Assembly (NCBI RefSeq): GCF_027270735.1
Contig: NZ_JAPWIJ010000013.1
Location: 46,054 to 110,053, forward strand
Direction: 5' to 3'
Origin: Rhodococcus ruber
Lineage (GTDB): Bacteria > Actinomycetota > Actinomycetes > Mycobacteriales > Mycobacteriaceae
DNA length: 64,000 bases
A model generated the notes under the pieces. That model saw only the letters and a list, made by a program, of their open reading frames with translations, had not been told where the DNA came from and did not search any database. Below, one piece after another: positions 42,150 to 51,349 of the stretch; the first letter of the stretch is position 1; every line of letters begins with the position of its first letter. Both the position numbers and the translations under genes were made by a program.

Positions 42150-43313
42150 ATGCTCGACGCACGAACGATCTCCTTGGTCCGTACCGGTTTCAAGGCCGTC
42201 GTCGCGTCGCCCGACGGCCCTGCCCGCCTCTCCAGGTCCTTCTACGCACACCTCTTCGCCGAGTACCCCGACTTCCGATCCCTGTTTCCCGCCTCGATGG
42301 ATTCGCTTCGCGAACACTTCGTGCTGGCGCTCGGCTACGTCTTCGAGCATCTCGACGACACCGACCGCGTCGAACCCTTTCTCGAGCAACTCGGCCGGGA
42401 CCATCGCAAGCACGGCATCTCGGGCGCACACTTCCGTGCGGGCAGCTCGGCTCTGATCAGTGCGTTCCGCACCTTCGCGGGCACCGAGATGTGGACCGAC
42501 GAGGTCGAAACGGCCTGGCACGACGCCCTCACCGTGGTGAGCAACGCGATGGCCGCCGCCGCAGACAACGACGAACTGCCGCCGTTCTGGAGTGCCACCG
42601 TCGTCGAACACCAACGGCTACTCGACGACCTCGCGGTGGTGCGATTGAAGACCGACGGCGAGATCCCCTACTTCCCCGGGCAGTACGTCAGCGTGCAGAT
42701 CCCGCAGCGACCCAAGTTGTGGCGATACCTGTCCCCGGCCATTCCGAGCAACCCGTACGGCGAGATCGAGTTCCATGTTCGACGCGTATCCGGTGGCTGG
42801 GTGTCGCCGGCGATGGTCACCGAGACAGTCGTAGGCGACCGCTGGTCCATCAGTCCGCCACTGGGCGGGATGCACGTCGATCGCGCGATTCGCGAGGACG
42901 TGTTGATGATCGCGGGAGGCACCGGCCTTGCTCCGTTGCGTGCTCAGGTGATGGAGATGGCTCAGCGCAGCAACAATCCGCGGGTGCATCTGTTCGTGAG
43001 CGGGACGTATCCGTGCGATCTCTACGATCTGGACACCCTGTGGCAGCTGTCGCTGTCGAATCCGTGGCTGACCGTTGTTCCGGTGACCGAGGAGTTGGAG
43101 GATCCGTGGTGGTACTCCGGACCGCCTCGCGAGCTCCCGTGGGGAATGCATCATCGACTGCACGGTGCGGTGGGCAAGGTCGTCACCCGATTCGGCTCGT
43201 GGGCCGATCGGCAGATTCAGATCTGTGGGTCGCCATCGATGGTGCGCACCACGTTGTACGCACTACGCAAGGTCGGTACACCGATGGAACACATTCAGCA
43301 CGATCCGTTTTGA
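42150..43313 (+). CDS. Flavohemoglobin-like globin-reductase (type II)
   Basis: 387 aa. An N-terminal globin domain (1-135) has a proximal-His candidate in RDHRKHGISGAHF. Then FAD- and NAD-binding reductase domains with YFPGQYVSVQIP, where RYLSPA stands at the FAD RxYS site, and MIAGGTGLAPLRAQV, ending EHIQHDPF. It matches the divergent mycobacterial type II flavohemoglobin class (Rv0385), reported to lack classical NO dioxygenase residues. It is divergent from clpB, with the HAIR site between. Confidence 0.85.
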   Translation: MLDARTISLVRTGFKAVVASPDGPARLSRSFYAHLFAEYPDFRSLFPASMDSLREHFVLALGYVFEHLDDTDRVEPFLEQLGRDHRKHGISGAHFRAGSSALISAFRTFAGTEMWTDEVETAWHDALTVVSNAMAAAADNDELPPFWSATVVEHQRLLDDLAVVRLKTDGEIPYFPGQYVSVQIPQRPKLWRYLSPAIPSNPYGEIEFHVRRVSGGWVSPAMVTETVVGDRWSISPPLGGMHVDRAIREDVLMIAGGTGLAPLRAQVMEMAQRSNNPRVHLFVSGTYPCDLYDLDTLWQLSLSNPWLTVVPVTEELEDPWWYSGPPRELPWGMHHRLHGAVGKVVTRFGSWADRQIQICGSPSMVRTTLYALRKVGTPMEHIQHDPF

Positions 43314-43330
43314 CTGTGCCGCAACGCTTT

Positions 43331-44002
43331 TCAGCTGGACAGCGATTTCGGCGGCGTGTCGTCGACAACCCCGCCTGCCACCAGCCGTGGAGTCCAGGCC
43401 TCGGTGACGAGTCGGCCGTCTCCGGTGATGATGGCATCGGGATCGGGATCGATCAGGATGGGGTACCCGGTATCCGCGGTAGCTCCGACGTTCTGCACCA
43501 GCAGGCCGTTCTCGATGGTGTAGTGGACGTGCACCGACTGTAGATCGCCGTCGAAAGCCCATGGCCGGCCGATGAAGATCACGGCAGTGCCGACCTCGTC
43601 CAGTACCGACACCGAGCCGTCGTGCTCGAGCCGCAGACTCCACAGGGGCGGCATCGACGTCGCGAACTCGAATCTGTGCGGTGCGTACGGAGCCAGAAGA
43701 TGGATCATCAGCAGCGCACCGTCGTGCGGATCACGCTGCGGCACAATAACTTCGTAGGATCCACACTCGTAGAACCTGGATCCGAACGGTCCGGGGATTC
43801 CCGCGCCGAGATCGCCCGCAATGGCAAGTTCGAGCCGAATGCAGCCGGAGCCGTTCTCGGCTCGGAGGGTGATTCCCTCGGAAGGATGCGGCGTGGGCGA
43901 CTCGTCTCGCGGCGCGTACGACAGAACCGCGCGCAGCAGCGGTTCGACCACCTCAGCGTCACCGTCTCGTGAATCGAACGTTCGTCGTCGTCGATCGGCC
44001 AT
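43331..44002 (-). CDS. Uncharacterised actinobacterial protein
   Basis: 223 aa soluble protein, no signal peptide or membrane segment. No domain is recognised. It looks beta-rich in its second half (GRPWAFDGDLQSVHVHYTIENG, TGYPILIDPDPDAIITGDGR). The frame is open 168 codons further upstream, but ATG 44002 has a near-perfect GGGGTGGAG site. It converges on the flavohemoglobin gene with a 17-base gap. Role unknown. Confidence 0.65.
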   Translation of the reverse strand: MADRRRRTFDSRDGDAEVVEPLLRAVLSYAPRDESPTPHPSEGITLRAENGSGCIRLELAIAGDLGAGIPGPFGSRFYECGSYEVIVPQRDPHDGALLMIHLLAPYAPHRFEFATSMPPLWSLRLEHDGSVSVLDEVGTAVIFIGRPWAFDGDLQSVHVHYTIENGLLVQNVGATADTGYPILIDPDPDAIITGDGRLVTEAWTPRLVAGGVVDDTPPKSLSS

Positions 44003-44191
44003 CTCCACCCCCTTCGCCTGGCAATCCAGTGTGCCACCGAGGTGCCGATCGTGCGACGAATTCTGCCCGAAAACCATCTGTTCGATCGAGACGGCACACG
44101 ATCGAAGCATCCTGGCCGCGTCGGTGCGCCCGCACGGATCAGGAAACCGATCAGTACTGTTTCCGGCTAAGTTTCTGCAGGTCAGCCATGG

Positions 44192-44220
44192 TTCAGCGAA
44201 CCTACGGTACCGGCTACTAT
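44192..44220 (+). promoter_or_regulatory. Candidate promoter of the EspR-like gene
   Basis: TTCAGC (44192-44197) and TACTAT (44215-44220) are spaced by 17 bases, 75 bases before the start. A separate GGAAAC-N11-GTTTCC palindrome (44142-44164) lies upstream. The rest of the 292-base divergent gap shows nothing I recognise. Confidence 0.4.
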
Positions 44221-44294
44221 CAACCGGTTCGGTCCGCGGCGGATCGATCTGCCCGGTGGGCAGCGGCCGTGTCAGGAAGGCAAACACATCCCCG

Positions 44295-44714
44295 ATGTCC
44301 GCTGAGTTCGCCGCACGCCTGAACCATCTGTTCTCCACGATCCATCCGCCGGGACGCAAGCCACACACCAACGCCGAGGTGGCCGACACTCTCGCCCTGC
44401 GCGGGCACCAGATCTCCAAGCCGTACATCTCGCAACTGCGATCGGGGCAACGCACCAACCCGTCCGCCGACACCGTGACGGCGTTGGCCGCCTTCTTCAA
44501 GGTCAAGCCCGACTACTTCTTCGACAACATCTACGCAGCGAAGGTCGATCACGACCTCGAACTACTGGGCCGACTCCAGGGATACGGCCTCCGCCGCCTG
44601 TCTGCCCGGGCGTTCGACCTGTCCGAGGAATCCCAGAACCTGCTCAGTTCGATGGCCGAGAAGCTCCGTGTGAGCGAGGGACTCCCCGCGGTGCCACCGG
44701 ACAGCACCCGTTAG
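44295..44714 (+). CDS. espR: EspR-like XRE-family nucleoid regulator
   Basis: 139 aa. The helix-turn-helix with FAARLNHLF, PPGRKPHTNAEVA, ISKPYISQLRSGQRTNPS and a C-terminal dimerisation helix follows M. tuberculosis EspR closely in length and motif order. EspR is a nucleoid-associated protein controlling ESX-1 accessory and cell-wall genes, so this homologue may be a global regulator. ATG 44295 (MSAEFAARLN) matches EspR's MSTTFAARLN. No ESX genes are nearby. The symbol reflects homology, not proven orthology. Confidence 0.88.
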   Translation: MSAEFAARLNHLFSTIHPPGRKPHTNAEVADTLALRGHQISKPYISQLRSGQRTNPSADTVTALAAFFKVKPDYFFDNIYAAKVDHDLELLGRLQGYGLRRLSARAFDLSEESQNLLSSMAEKLRVSEGLPAVPPDSTR

Positions 44715-44728
44715 ACCGGCACGCGCAT

Positions 44729-45004
44729 TCAGGCACCCGCCTTGGCGGCAATCCTCGCCTGCACTTCGGGACGCCGCAGCGGCGGCACCGTGGGCGGTGG
44801 CTGACGCCGCTCCGGCAGTGCATCGAGGAGCCGATGCGTCGTTGCCGTCACCTCGGCGACGGCCAACTCGAAGGCGTCGCGCGTGGCGTCGGATGTTTTC
44901 TGCACGCCACTGATCTTGCGGACGTACTGTCGTGCGGCAGCTTCGATCTCGTCGTCGGTTGCGTGCGGTTCCAACCCCCGCAAGGTGGTGATGTTTCGGC
45001 ACAT
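44729..45004 (-). CDS. DUF2277 protein
   Basis: 91 aa. The MCRNI-x-x-L start and the helical R-QYVRKISG-x-KTS are the signature of DUF2277, small proteins found across actinobacteria and other phyla with unknown function. ATG 45004 fits the conserved MCRNI start; the GTG at 45025 would add an unconserved lead. A Pro/Arg-rich tail follows. It is 22 bases downstream of the TetR gene. Confidence 0.88.
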   Translation of the reverse strand: MCRNITTLRGLEPHATDDEIEAAARQYVRKISGVQKTSDATRDAFELAVAEVTATTHRLLDALPERRQPPPTVPPLRRPEVQARIAAKAGA

Positions 45005-45026
45005 ACCTCGACGATAGCCCCGCACG

Positions 45027-45602
45027 TCACACCTCGAGAAGACCCGACAGTGCGCGTAGGCACAGTTCGCGGACCTGCACCCGATCGAGAGTTCTGCGCT
45101 CCACCCAGTCCAGGCACACCGCTCGCACGAATGCGATCCAGCCGAGCAGAGCTGTTCGTACCGTCTCGTCGTCTGCGAATGCCGCGGGCAGCGCGGCGAG
45201 GATCCGCTCCTGCTGAACGGCGAACTCCCGCGTGAGGATGTCGTTGATTCGATGGTCGCCGAGCAACGCGCCCCGATTGACGGCCTGGAGGCCGTGCGCG
45301 TGTTCGTCGGAGTAGGCGATGTATGCGTCGAGACCGGCTGCGACCTGCTCGAAGACCGAAAGCGAGGTGTCCGGCGCAGTGACGTCGAGGTTGCGCTCGG
45401 ATTCTGTTCGCACGATCTCGACGAAGAACTCCCGCTTCGACGGAAAGTAGTGGTACATCAGCCCGCGTGAGACACCCGCGCGGTCTGCGACCTCCTCGAT
45501 CCACACATCCTCGTACGGCCGCTCTGCGAACAATGCGGAGCCGATCTCGAGTAATTGCGCGCGACGCTGCGCCGGCGTCATGCGCTTGCGGGGTGTGGTC
45601 AT
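45027..45602 (-). CDS. TetR-family repressor, divergent from the P450
   Basis: 191 aa. The helix-turn-helix at about 28-50 (VADRAGVSRGLMYHYFPSKREFF) is typical; the ligand domain is all-helical. Divergent orientation with an 88-base spacer and a palindrome over the P450 promoter make the P450 its likely target. The inducing ligand is unknown; a fatty acid or similar P450 substrate is reasonable. Confidence 0.92.
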   Translation of the reverse strand: MTTPRKRMTPAQRRAQLLEIGSALFAERPYEDVWIEEVADRAGVSRGLMYHYFPSKREFFVEIVRTESERNLDVTAPDTSLSVFEQVAAGLDAYIAYSDEHAHGLQAVNRGALLGDHRINDILTREFAVQQERILAALPAAFADDETVRTALLGWIAFVRAVCLDWVERRTLDRVQVRELCLRALSGLLEV

Positions 45603-45618
45603 GGGCTTCGAATGTTAC

Positions 45619-45654
45619 TTGACACGAGTTCAACAGTGAGTACGGTCACTATTG
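45619..45654 (+). promoter_or_regulatory. P450 promoter overlapped by a TetR operator
   Basis: TTGACA (45619-45624) and TACGGT (45641-45646) are spaced 16 bases. The -10 lies in the centre of CAACAGTGA-N6-TCACTATTG (45631-45639, 45646-45654), a 9-bp inverted repeat with one mismatch, so repressor binding would block RNA polymerase. Confidence 0.6.
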
Positions 45655-45690
45655 CACATCGATTCAACAAACCGAGACCATGGAGTGGCG

Positions 45691-47088
45691 ATGTCGACAC
45701 AGTTCGCGGTGCGCAACGGCTCGCTACCGCATCCCCCCTACCGGCTTCCCGTCCTCGGCGACGTCGTCGGCGTCGATCCCCGCACCCCGATTCAGGACTC
45801 GACCGTCCTGGCCGGCCGACTCGGCCCGATGTTCGAGCGCGAAATTCTCGGGCGACGCTTCGTCTTCGCCTCCGGTGCCGACGTGGTGGGCGAGCTGTGC
45901 GACGAAAAGCGCTTCGAGAAGTTCCTGCCCCCTGGAGTCGAGAATCTACGGGACATCGGGGTGGACGGACTGTTCACCGCCTACAACCACGAGCCGAACT
46001 GGCAACGCGCCCATGACCTTCTGCGTCCGGCCTTCACCGCAAGTGCCATGCGCGGGTACCACGAGATCATGGTCGATGTCGCAGATGACCTGATCGAGCA
46101 CTGGGAGGGCCGCTCTCGTAGCGGTGCCGACACCGACGTCTCTTCGGACATGACGAAACTGACACTCGAGACCATCGGACGCACCGGCTTCAGTTACAGC
46201 TTCGGCTCGTTCGCACGCGCCGAGCCGCACCCCTTCGTGGCTGCCATGGTCGGTGCACTGACCTACAACCAGCGGCGGTCGCTGCTGTCGATCCCCGCGT
46301 TCGCAAAGCCGTTGTTCGCCCGGTCCGATCGCAGATACGCCCACAACAAGCAGTACTTGGCCGATGTTCTCGCAGATGTCGTCAGAACCCGCCGCCGATC
46401 GACCGAGGACTTCAGCGACCTGCTGCAGATCATGATGGATGCCGCGAAAGATGCCGACAATCCGAATGCACTGAGCGAGGCCAACATCGGATACCAGATC
46501 CTGACGTTCCTGATCGCCGGGCACGAGACCACCTCGGGTGCACTGTCTTTCGCGCTGTACTACCTGGCGAACCACCCCGAGGTGTTCGAGCGCGCCCGCG
46601 CCGAGGTCGACGAGGTGTGGGGCACGAGTAAGCCGGAGTTCGGTCAGGTCCCCAAACTGCGGTACGTCCGCCGAGTCCTCGACGAATCACTGCGCCTGTG
46701 GCCGACGGTTCCCGCGTTCGGACGCGGCGCACGGGCAGAGACCGTCATCGGCGACGACTACCGCATGGCACCCGGCGACTGGGCTGTAGTTCTGGTGACG
46801 GCCTTGCATCGCGATCCGGTGTGGGGTGAGCGTCCGAACGACTTCGATCCCGACAATTTTCTGCCCGATCGCATCAAGGCCCGCCCCGCGCACGTGTACA
46901 AACCTTTCGGCACCGGTGAACGTGCCTGCATCGGAAGGCAATTCGCAATCCACGAAGCAGTTCTGGTGCTCGGGACCATTCTGCAGCGCTTCGATCTGCA
47001 GGCCGACCCGTCGTATCGACTGAAGGTCCAGGAACGACTGACCATGATGCCCGAAGGCTTTCGGGTGCAACCGACAGCTCGACGGTAG
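45691..47088 (+). CDS. CYP102-type cytochrome P450, stand-alone haem domain
   Basis: 465 aa. The haem ligand is Cys413 in FGTGERACIG, with the oxygen-activation motif AGHETT (about 277) and ExxR in ESLRLWP. The sequence tracks the haem domain of P450 BM3 closely, for example DGLFTAYNHEPNWQRAHDLL and MRGYHEIMVD. BM3-type proteins are normally fused to a CPR reductase of about 590 residues, and here the gene stops after the haem domain. Fatty-acid hydroxylation is likely. ATG 45691 is chosen. Electrons could come from a ferredoxin with a reductase such as FprA at 3920 (inference). Confidence 0.92.
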   Translation: MSTQFAVRNGSLPHPPYRLPVLGDVVGVDPRTPIQDSTVLAGRLGPMFEREILGRRFVFASGADVVGELCDEKRFEKFLPPGVENLRDIGVDGLFTAYNHEPNWQRAHDLLRPAFTASAMRGYHEIMVDVADDLIEHWEGRSRSGADTDVSSDMTKLTLETIGRTGFSYSFGSFARAEPHPFVAAMVGALTYNQRRSLLSIPAFAKPLFARSDRRYAHNKQYLADVLADVVRTRRRSTEDFSDLLQIMMDAAKDADNPNALSEANIGYQILTFLIAGHETTSGALSFALYYLANHPEVFERARAEVDEVWGTSKPEFGQVPKLRYVRRVLDESLRLWPTVPAFGRGARAETVIGDDYRMAPGDWAVVLVTALHRDPVWGERPNDFDPDNFLPDRIKARPAHVYKPFGTGERACIGRQFAIHEAVLVLGTILQRFDLQADPSYRLKVQERLTMMPEGFRVQPTARR

Positions 47089-48309
47089 TCAGTCCGGCAG
47101 AAGTGGGACCGAGATTCCCGGGTCTCGGCCGAGCAGCACCCCACGCGTCAACGACGTGGAGCCGAACTTCTTGTGCACCCCGTCGAGCGCACGGTCGAGA
47201 GCCGATGCCTCCGGGGGCTTGCGCACCTGCGGCGCGTCGAACTGCAGTTCCAATTGCTCCGCGCCGCCCTTGTCGATACTCGAAACGGTGACGCCGACCA
47301 AGGTGATGCCCTTCTCCGCGATCATCGGTGCCGCGTCGTGCAGCAATTCCAACGCGGCGTCGAGAATATCTCGGGTGTCGGCGGTTGCTCGATCGAGTGT
47401 GTGCGACCTGGTGGCGCGGGTGAAGTCCGCAAAACGCAAGCGCAACATAACAGTTCGCCCGGTTCGATCCGCTGCGCGCATACGGCGAGTGACGCGATCG
47501 ACGAGCCCGATCAACGATGCCTCCACCTCGGCTGCATCGTGCCTACCGCGCCCGAGCGCCCGCTGTGCGCCGATGGAACTCCGTGACTTTCCGGGCTGAA
47601 CACGTCGAGGATCCCGGCCCATGGCCAGCGCATACAGATGCGCGCCCGCACCCTTGCCCAGCACCGAGGCCAACGACCGCTCACCGTAGGCCGCGATGTC
47701 GCCGACGGTTCTGATGTCGAGAACGTGCAGCTTCTCGGCGGTCACTTTCCCTACGCCCCAAAGTCTTTCGATGTTCAGTGGGTGCAGGAACTCGAGTTCG
47801 CCGCCGGGCGGTACGAGCAGCAGACCGTCCGGCTTGGCGAACGCACTGGCGACCTTCGCCAGGAACTTCGTGGTCGCGATTCCGACGGTGATGGGCAGCC
47901 CCACCTGCTCGGCGACGTCCCGCCGCAGTTGCCGGCCGATCTCCGTCGCACTGCCCGCGATCTTCTGCAACCCGCCGACGTCGAGGAAAGCCTCGTCGAT
48001 GGAGATGCCCTCCACCAGAGGGGTGGTGTCGTGAAAGACGTCGAACACGTCCTTGCTCGCCTGCGAGTACGCCTCCATGCGCGGCGGCACCACGATGGCC
48101 TGCGGGCACACGGCCCTGGCCTGACCGCCACTCATTGCGGTGCGCACCCCGAACGCTTTGGCCTCGTAGCTGGCGGCGAGCACCACTCCCCCGCCGACGA
48201 TGACCGGCTTTCCGCGGAGCCGGGGGTCGTCGCGTTGCTCCACCGAGGCATAGAAGGAGTCGAGGTCGGCATGCATGATGCTCGCCAGGTTCGGGTTGTT
48301 CGACTCCAC
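47089..48309 (-). CDS. dinB: DNA polymerase IV
   Basis: 406 aa Y-family translesion polymerase. Metal-binding Asp in MHADLDSFYASVEQ (about 11-24) and the SIDEAFLDV palm motif (about 104-112) are intact; a little-finger domain follows. The frame is open to 48402, but homology starts near NLASIMHAD, so GTG 48309 is used. The C-terminus shows no clear beta-clamp motif of the usual QL-x-LF type, though LFxxx variants are hard to exclude. Head-to-tail adjacent to the P450 stop with no gap (convergent). Confidence 0.92.
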   Translation of the reverse strand: MESNNPNLASIMHADLDSFYASVEQRDDPRLRGKPVIVGGGVVLAASYEAKAFGVRTAMSGGQARAVCPQAIVVPPRMEAYSQASKDVFDVFHDTTPLVEGISIDEAFLDVGGLQKIAGSATEIGRQLRRDVAEQVGLPITVGIATTKFLAKVASAFAKPDGLLLVPPGGELEFLHPLNIERLWGVGKVTAEKLHVLDIRTVGDIAAYGERSLASVLGKGAGAHLYALAMGRDPRRVQPGKSRSSIGAQRALGRGRHDAAEVEASLIGLVDRVTRRMRAADRTGRTVMLRLRFADFTRATRSHTLDRATADTRDILDAALELLHDAAPMIAEKGITLVGVTVSSIDKGGAEQLELQFDAPQVRKPPEASALDRALDGVHKKFGSTSLTRGVLLGRDPGISVPLLPD

Positions 48310-48395
48310 GAATCCATGCTCGCACGGGCTACCGACATCCTCGGAGTGCACAACCAGAGCAATCGGGACAGCCGAAGTGACCCAGATCACCGAGT

Positions 48396-50717
48396 GTGCC
48401 ATTGTTGAAGTCGTCGGATCGGCGTGAACGGCTGGAGAGAATCGTGACGGCCTGGTGGCGGTGGTACGCAGCCCTCGGCGTACTCGGCTGCGTCGCCTAC
48501 TTCGCGGTTCCGAGCATCGTCTGGGCCCAGTCGATCTTCGTTGTCGTCGGCGCGTCGGCCGTTGCGGCCACCGTGATCGGCACCAGAATGCACCGGCCGC
48601 GCAATCGCACTGCGTGGCTGATCATCGCGTCGGGCACCGGGCTCTGGGTCGTCGGCGACATCGTGTTCCAGTGGATCGACGTCACGAGGGGCAGCGTTCC
48701 CGAGCCGTCGCTTGCCGACGCGGTATATCTGATGGCCTACCCGATCTACGGGTTCGGCCTGTTTCTGCTGGTCCGGCACAAATGGCGCGCGAGCGAGCGC
48801 GGTCACGTCGCGAACAGTGCCATCGTCATGGTCGCGTTCGGATTGCTCACCTGGGTGTTCGCCGTGCAGCCGTCGCTCGGAGACGACGGCATTTCGGGGA
48901 CAGCCGGCCTGGTCGATGTGGCGTATCCCGCCATGGACATCTTCCTACTGGGTTTGCTGGCCCACTTCGTCGGCTCACGACAATGGCGCACTCTGTCCTA
49001 CCGGTTGCTGACGGCTGCAGTATTGCTTCTGGTCGTCACCGACATCGTCAACAATTTCTCGATCGTTTCGGAGCCGTCGGCGGAGCGTTCGCTGATCGAC
49101 GTCGGTTGGACCATGTCGTACGTCCTCATCGGCGTCGCCGCCCTGCATCCGTCCATGCGGCGAATAACGAGCCCGAACATCGAACCCGAAGCACACCTGA
49201 TGGCGTCGTTCACTACCCCCACGGTCGTCGTCTTGACCGCCGCCACCCTGACTGCTCCGACGGTCATGTTCATCGAGGTGATTCGCGACGAGCCGATCGC
49301 GCAATGGGGCTGGGCAGTACTGCTGTGTGCGTCGGCTTTGGTAATTCTGGTGATACTCCGCATCACCGATCTGCTGCGCTTGCTCCACACCCAAACCGTG
49401 CGGCTCCGCGCCGCCGCCGACACCGATCGCCTCACCGGTCTCGCCAACCTCCGCGCTCTCGAGCACAGGATCTGGCAGAACGCGGGCGACACGACCCTAC
49501 TGACGGTCGATATCGACCGATTCAAAGAAATCAACGACACTTTCGGACGCGGCCTGGGCGATCAGGTTCTCGTGGCGGTCACCGACAGACTGCGAAGTGT
49601 CGTCGACGATTCGATCATGTTGGCGCGCTTGGCAGGTGACGAGTTCGCACTGTGCGGGACGGCCGATTCCATGGATCCGACTGCGCTGGCACACGAGATT
49701 CAGCGCCGGTTCGCTGCGCCGTTCGATGTGGGCACCATGACGCTGCTGATCGAAGCGAGTGTGGGTGTGGCATCGAGCCTTCCCACTGCCGAGGGCGAGG
49801 ACGAGGCCACCCCGGATCGCCTGGTGCAGCGCGCCGATCTCGCCGTGCAGGCCGCGAAGGCGACGCAGTCGCGCGTCGCCTTCTACGACCGCTCCATGGA
49901 CAGAGACACGAGCGCGCAACTGATCATGCTCGGCGAGTTGACCACCGCACTCGAATCCGACCAGCTCGAGCTGCTGTATCAACCTCAGGTCGATCTCGAG
50001 TCGATGACGGTCGTCGGCGTCGAGGCATTGCTGCGGTGGCATCATCCGAACGGGACACTGCTTGCGCCCAGTGCTTTTCTACCCACCGCCGAACGTACCG
50101 GGCTCATTCGGCCGCTGACGAGCTACGTGCTCACCCGCGCGCTCGCCCAACGTAGCCGCTGGGCAATGGACGGACTGGATCTGCAGATTGCCGTCAACAT
50201 CTCGACCCGCAACCTGTTCGACGACACCCTGATCGCGCAAGTGCGCACCGCACTGCGGGAATTCCGCTGCCCTGCCGAACGATTGACATTGGAAGTGACC
50301 GAGACGTCGGCCATGACCGATCCGGTGGGTGCAACCGAGATGCTGTCGATTCTGCATGCGATGGGCGTACAGGTCGCCATCGACGACTACGGCACGGGCT
50401 ACAGTTCGCTCGCCTACATCGAACGTCTGCCGGTGCAGGAGCTCAAGATGGATCGAGCTTTCATCGGCGGGATGACCCACGATCCCGCGCACGCCGCCAT
50501 CGTGCGATCGACCGTCGAGCTCGCCCGTACGCTGGGGCTGTCGGTGACTGCAGAGGGCGTGGAGGACGAGATGACGATGACCGCGCTACGCGAACTGCGA
50601 TGCGGGCGCGCCCAGGGGTACCACCTCGGCAGACCCACCCCATCGGATCTGCTACCCGCCCTCGTCACCGAACTGAACACTCGTCTCGAAATTACTACAG
50701 GAGAACGGATACCATGA
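48396..50717 (+). CDS. Membrane GGDEF-EAL cyclic-di-GMP protein
   Basis: 773 aa. About nine membrane helices (10-320) form a sensor part with no known periplasmic domain. GGDEF domain (about 335-500): the A-site reads LAGDEF, a variant often still active. EAL domain (about 515-765): VEALLRW, VNIS-x-RNL, LEVTET, AIDDYGTGYSSL, LKMDR and TAEGVE are all present, so phosphodiesterase activity is likely. Start is GTG 48396. Its stop overlaps the bluB start (ATGA), coupling it to a vitamin B12 gene, which is unusual. Confidence 0.92.
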   Translation: MPLLKSSDRRERLERIVTAWWRWYAALGVLGCVAYFAVPSIVWAQSIFVVVGASAVAATVIGTRMHRPRNRTAWLIIASGTGLWVVGDIVFQWIDVTRGSVPEPSLADAVYLMAYPIYGFGLFLLVRHKWRASERGHVANSAIVMVAFGLLTWVFAVQPSLGDDGISGTAGLVDVAYPAMDIFLLGLLAHFVGSRQWRTLSYRLLTAAVLLLVVTDIVNNFSIVSEPSAERSLIDVGWTMSYVLIGVAALHPSMRRITSPNIEPEAHLMASFTTPTVVVLTAATLTAPTVMFIEVIRDEPIAQWGWAVLLCASALVILVILRITDLLRLLHTQTVRLRAAADTDRLTGLANLRALEHRIWQNAGDTTLLTVDIDRFKEINDTFGRGLGDQVLVAVTDRLRSVVDDSIMLARLAGDEFALCGTADSMDPTALAHEIQRRFAAPFDVGTMTLLIEASVGVASSLPTAEGEDEATPDRLVQRADLAVQAAKATQSRVAFYDRSMDRDTSAQLIMLGELTTALESDQLELLYQPQVDLESMTVVGVEALLRWHHPNGTLLAPSAFLPTAERTGLIRPLTSYVLTRALAQRSRWAMDGLDLQIAVNISTRNLFDDTLIAQVRTALREFRCPAERLTLEVTETSAMTDPVGATEMLSILHAMGVQVAIDDYGTGYSSLAYIERLPVQELKMDRAFIGGMTHDPAHAAIVRSTVELARTLGLSVTAEGVEDEMTMTALRELRCGRAQGYHLGRPTPSDLLPALVTELNTRLEITTGERIP

Positions 50718-51349
50718 CCGAGGCAGCCTTGTCGGTGTACGCCGCGATTCGATCTCGACGCGATGTCCGTGCCGAGTTCGACGGAACCGTCGTGAACGAC
50801 GACACGCTGCGCCGCATTCTCGGTGCGGCGCATCAAGCGCCGAGCGTCGGCAACACCCAGCCCTGGGACTTCGTCGTGGTCCGCAAGCCCGACACCCTGA
50901 GCACATTTGCCGCCCACGTCGCGGGCTGCCGACAGGACTTCGCCGACAAGCTCGATGCCGAACGCCGAAAGACGTTCGACCCCATACGGATCGAGGGAAT
51001 CGAGACGAGCGGGACCGGAGTGGTGGTCACCTACGATCCGAACCGTGGAGGACGGCACGTCCTGGGCCGCGACACCGTCGACGACACCGGGTTGTTCTCT
51101 GCTGTACTCGCGATCGAGAACCTCTGGCTCGCAGCGATTGCCGAGAACGTCGGAGTCGGCTGGGTCTCGTTCTACGACGAGGCGTACCTCACCGAATTGC
51201 TCGACATCCCCGCTCCGGTCCGTCCCATCGCATGGCTGTGCGTAGGCCCGGTCGAGTCGTTCCAGGAGGTCCCGGATCTGGAGCGTTTCGGTTGGCGCTC
51301 TCGGCGTCCCCTCGACGACGCCCTGCACTTCGAGCAGTACCGCCGATGA
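50714..51349 (+). CDS. bluB: 5,6-dimethylbenzimidazole synthase
   Basis: 211 aa flavin enzyme of the nitroreductase fold that fragments FMNH2 to DMB, the lower ligand of vitamin B12. RSRRDVR (about 13-19), AAHQAPSVGNTQPWDF (about 40-55), GRDTV, and a terminal FGWRSRRPL are the BluB signature. Start ATG 50714 overlaps the upstream stop; no cobalamin riboswitch is visible, consistent with expression from the GGDEF-EAL promoter. No other cobalamin genes are near, so the organism presumably makes or remodels B12 using genes elsewhere. Confidence 0.92.
   Translation: MTEAALSVYAAIRSRRDVRAEFDGTVVNDDTLRRILGAAHQAPSVGNTQPWDFVVVRKPDTLSTFAAHVAGCRQDFADKLDAERRKTFDPIRIEGIETSGTGVVVTYDPNRGGRHVLGRDTVDDTGLFSAVLAIENLWLAAIAENVGVGWVSFYDEAYLTELLDIPAPVRPIAWLCVGPVESFQEVPDLERFGWRSRRPLDDALHFEQYRR

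Noticed and set aside
50500..50714. Cobalamin riboswitch before bluB
   Set aside because: The region is coding EAL-domain sequence right up to the overlapping start; no B12-box is visible.
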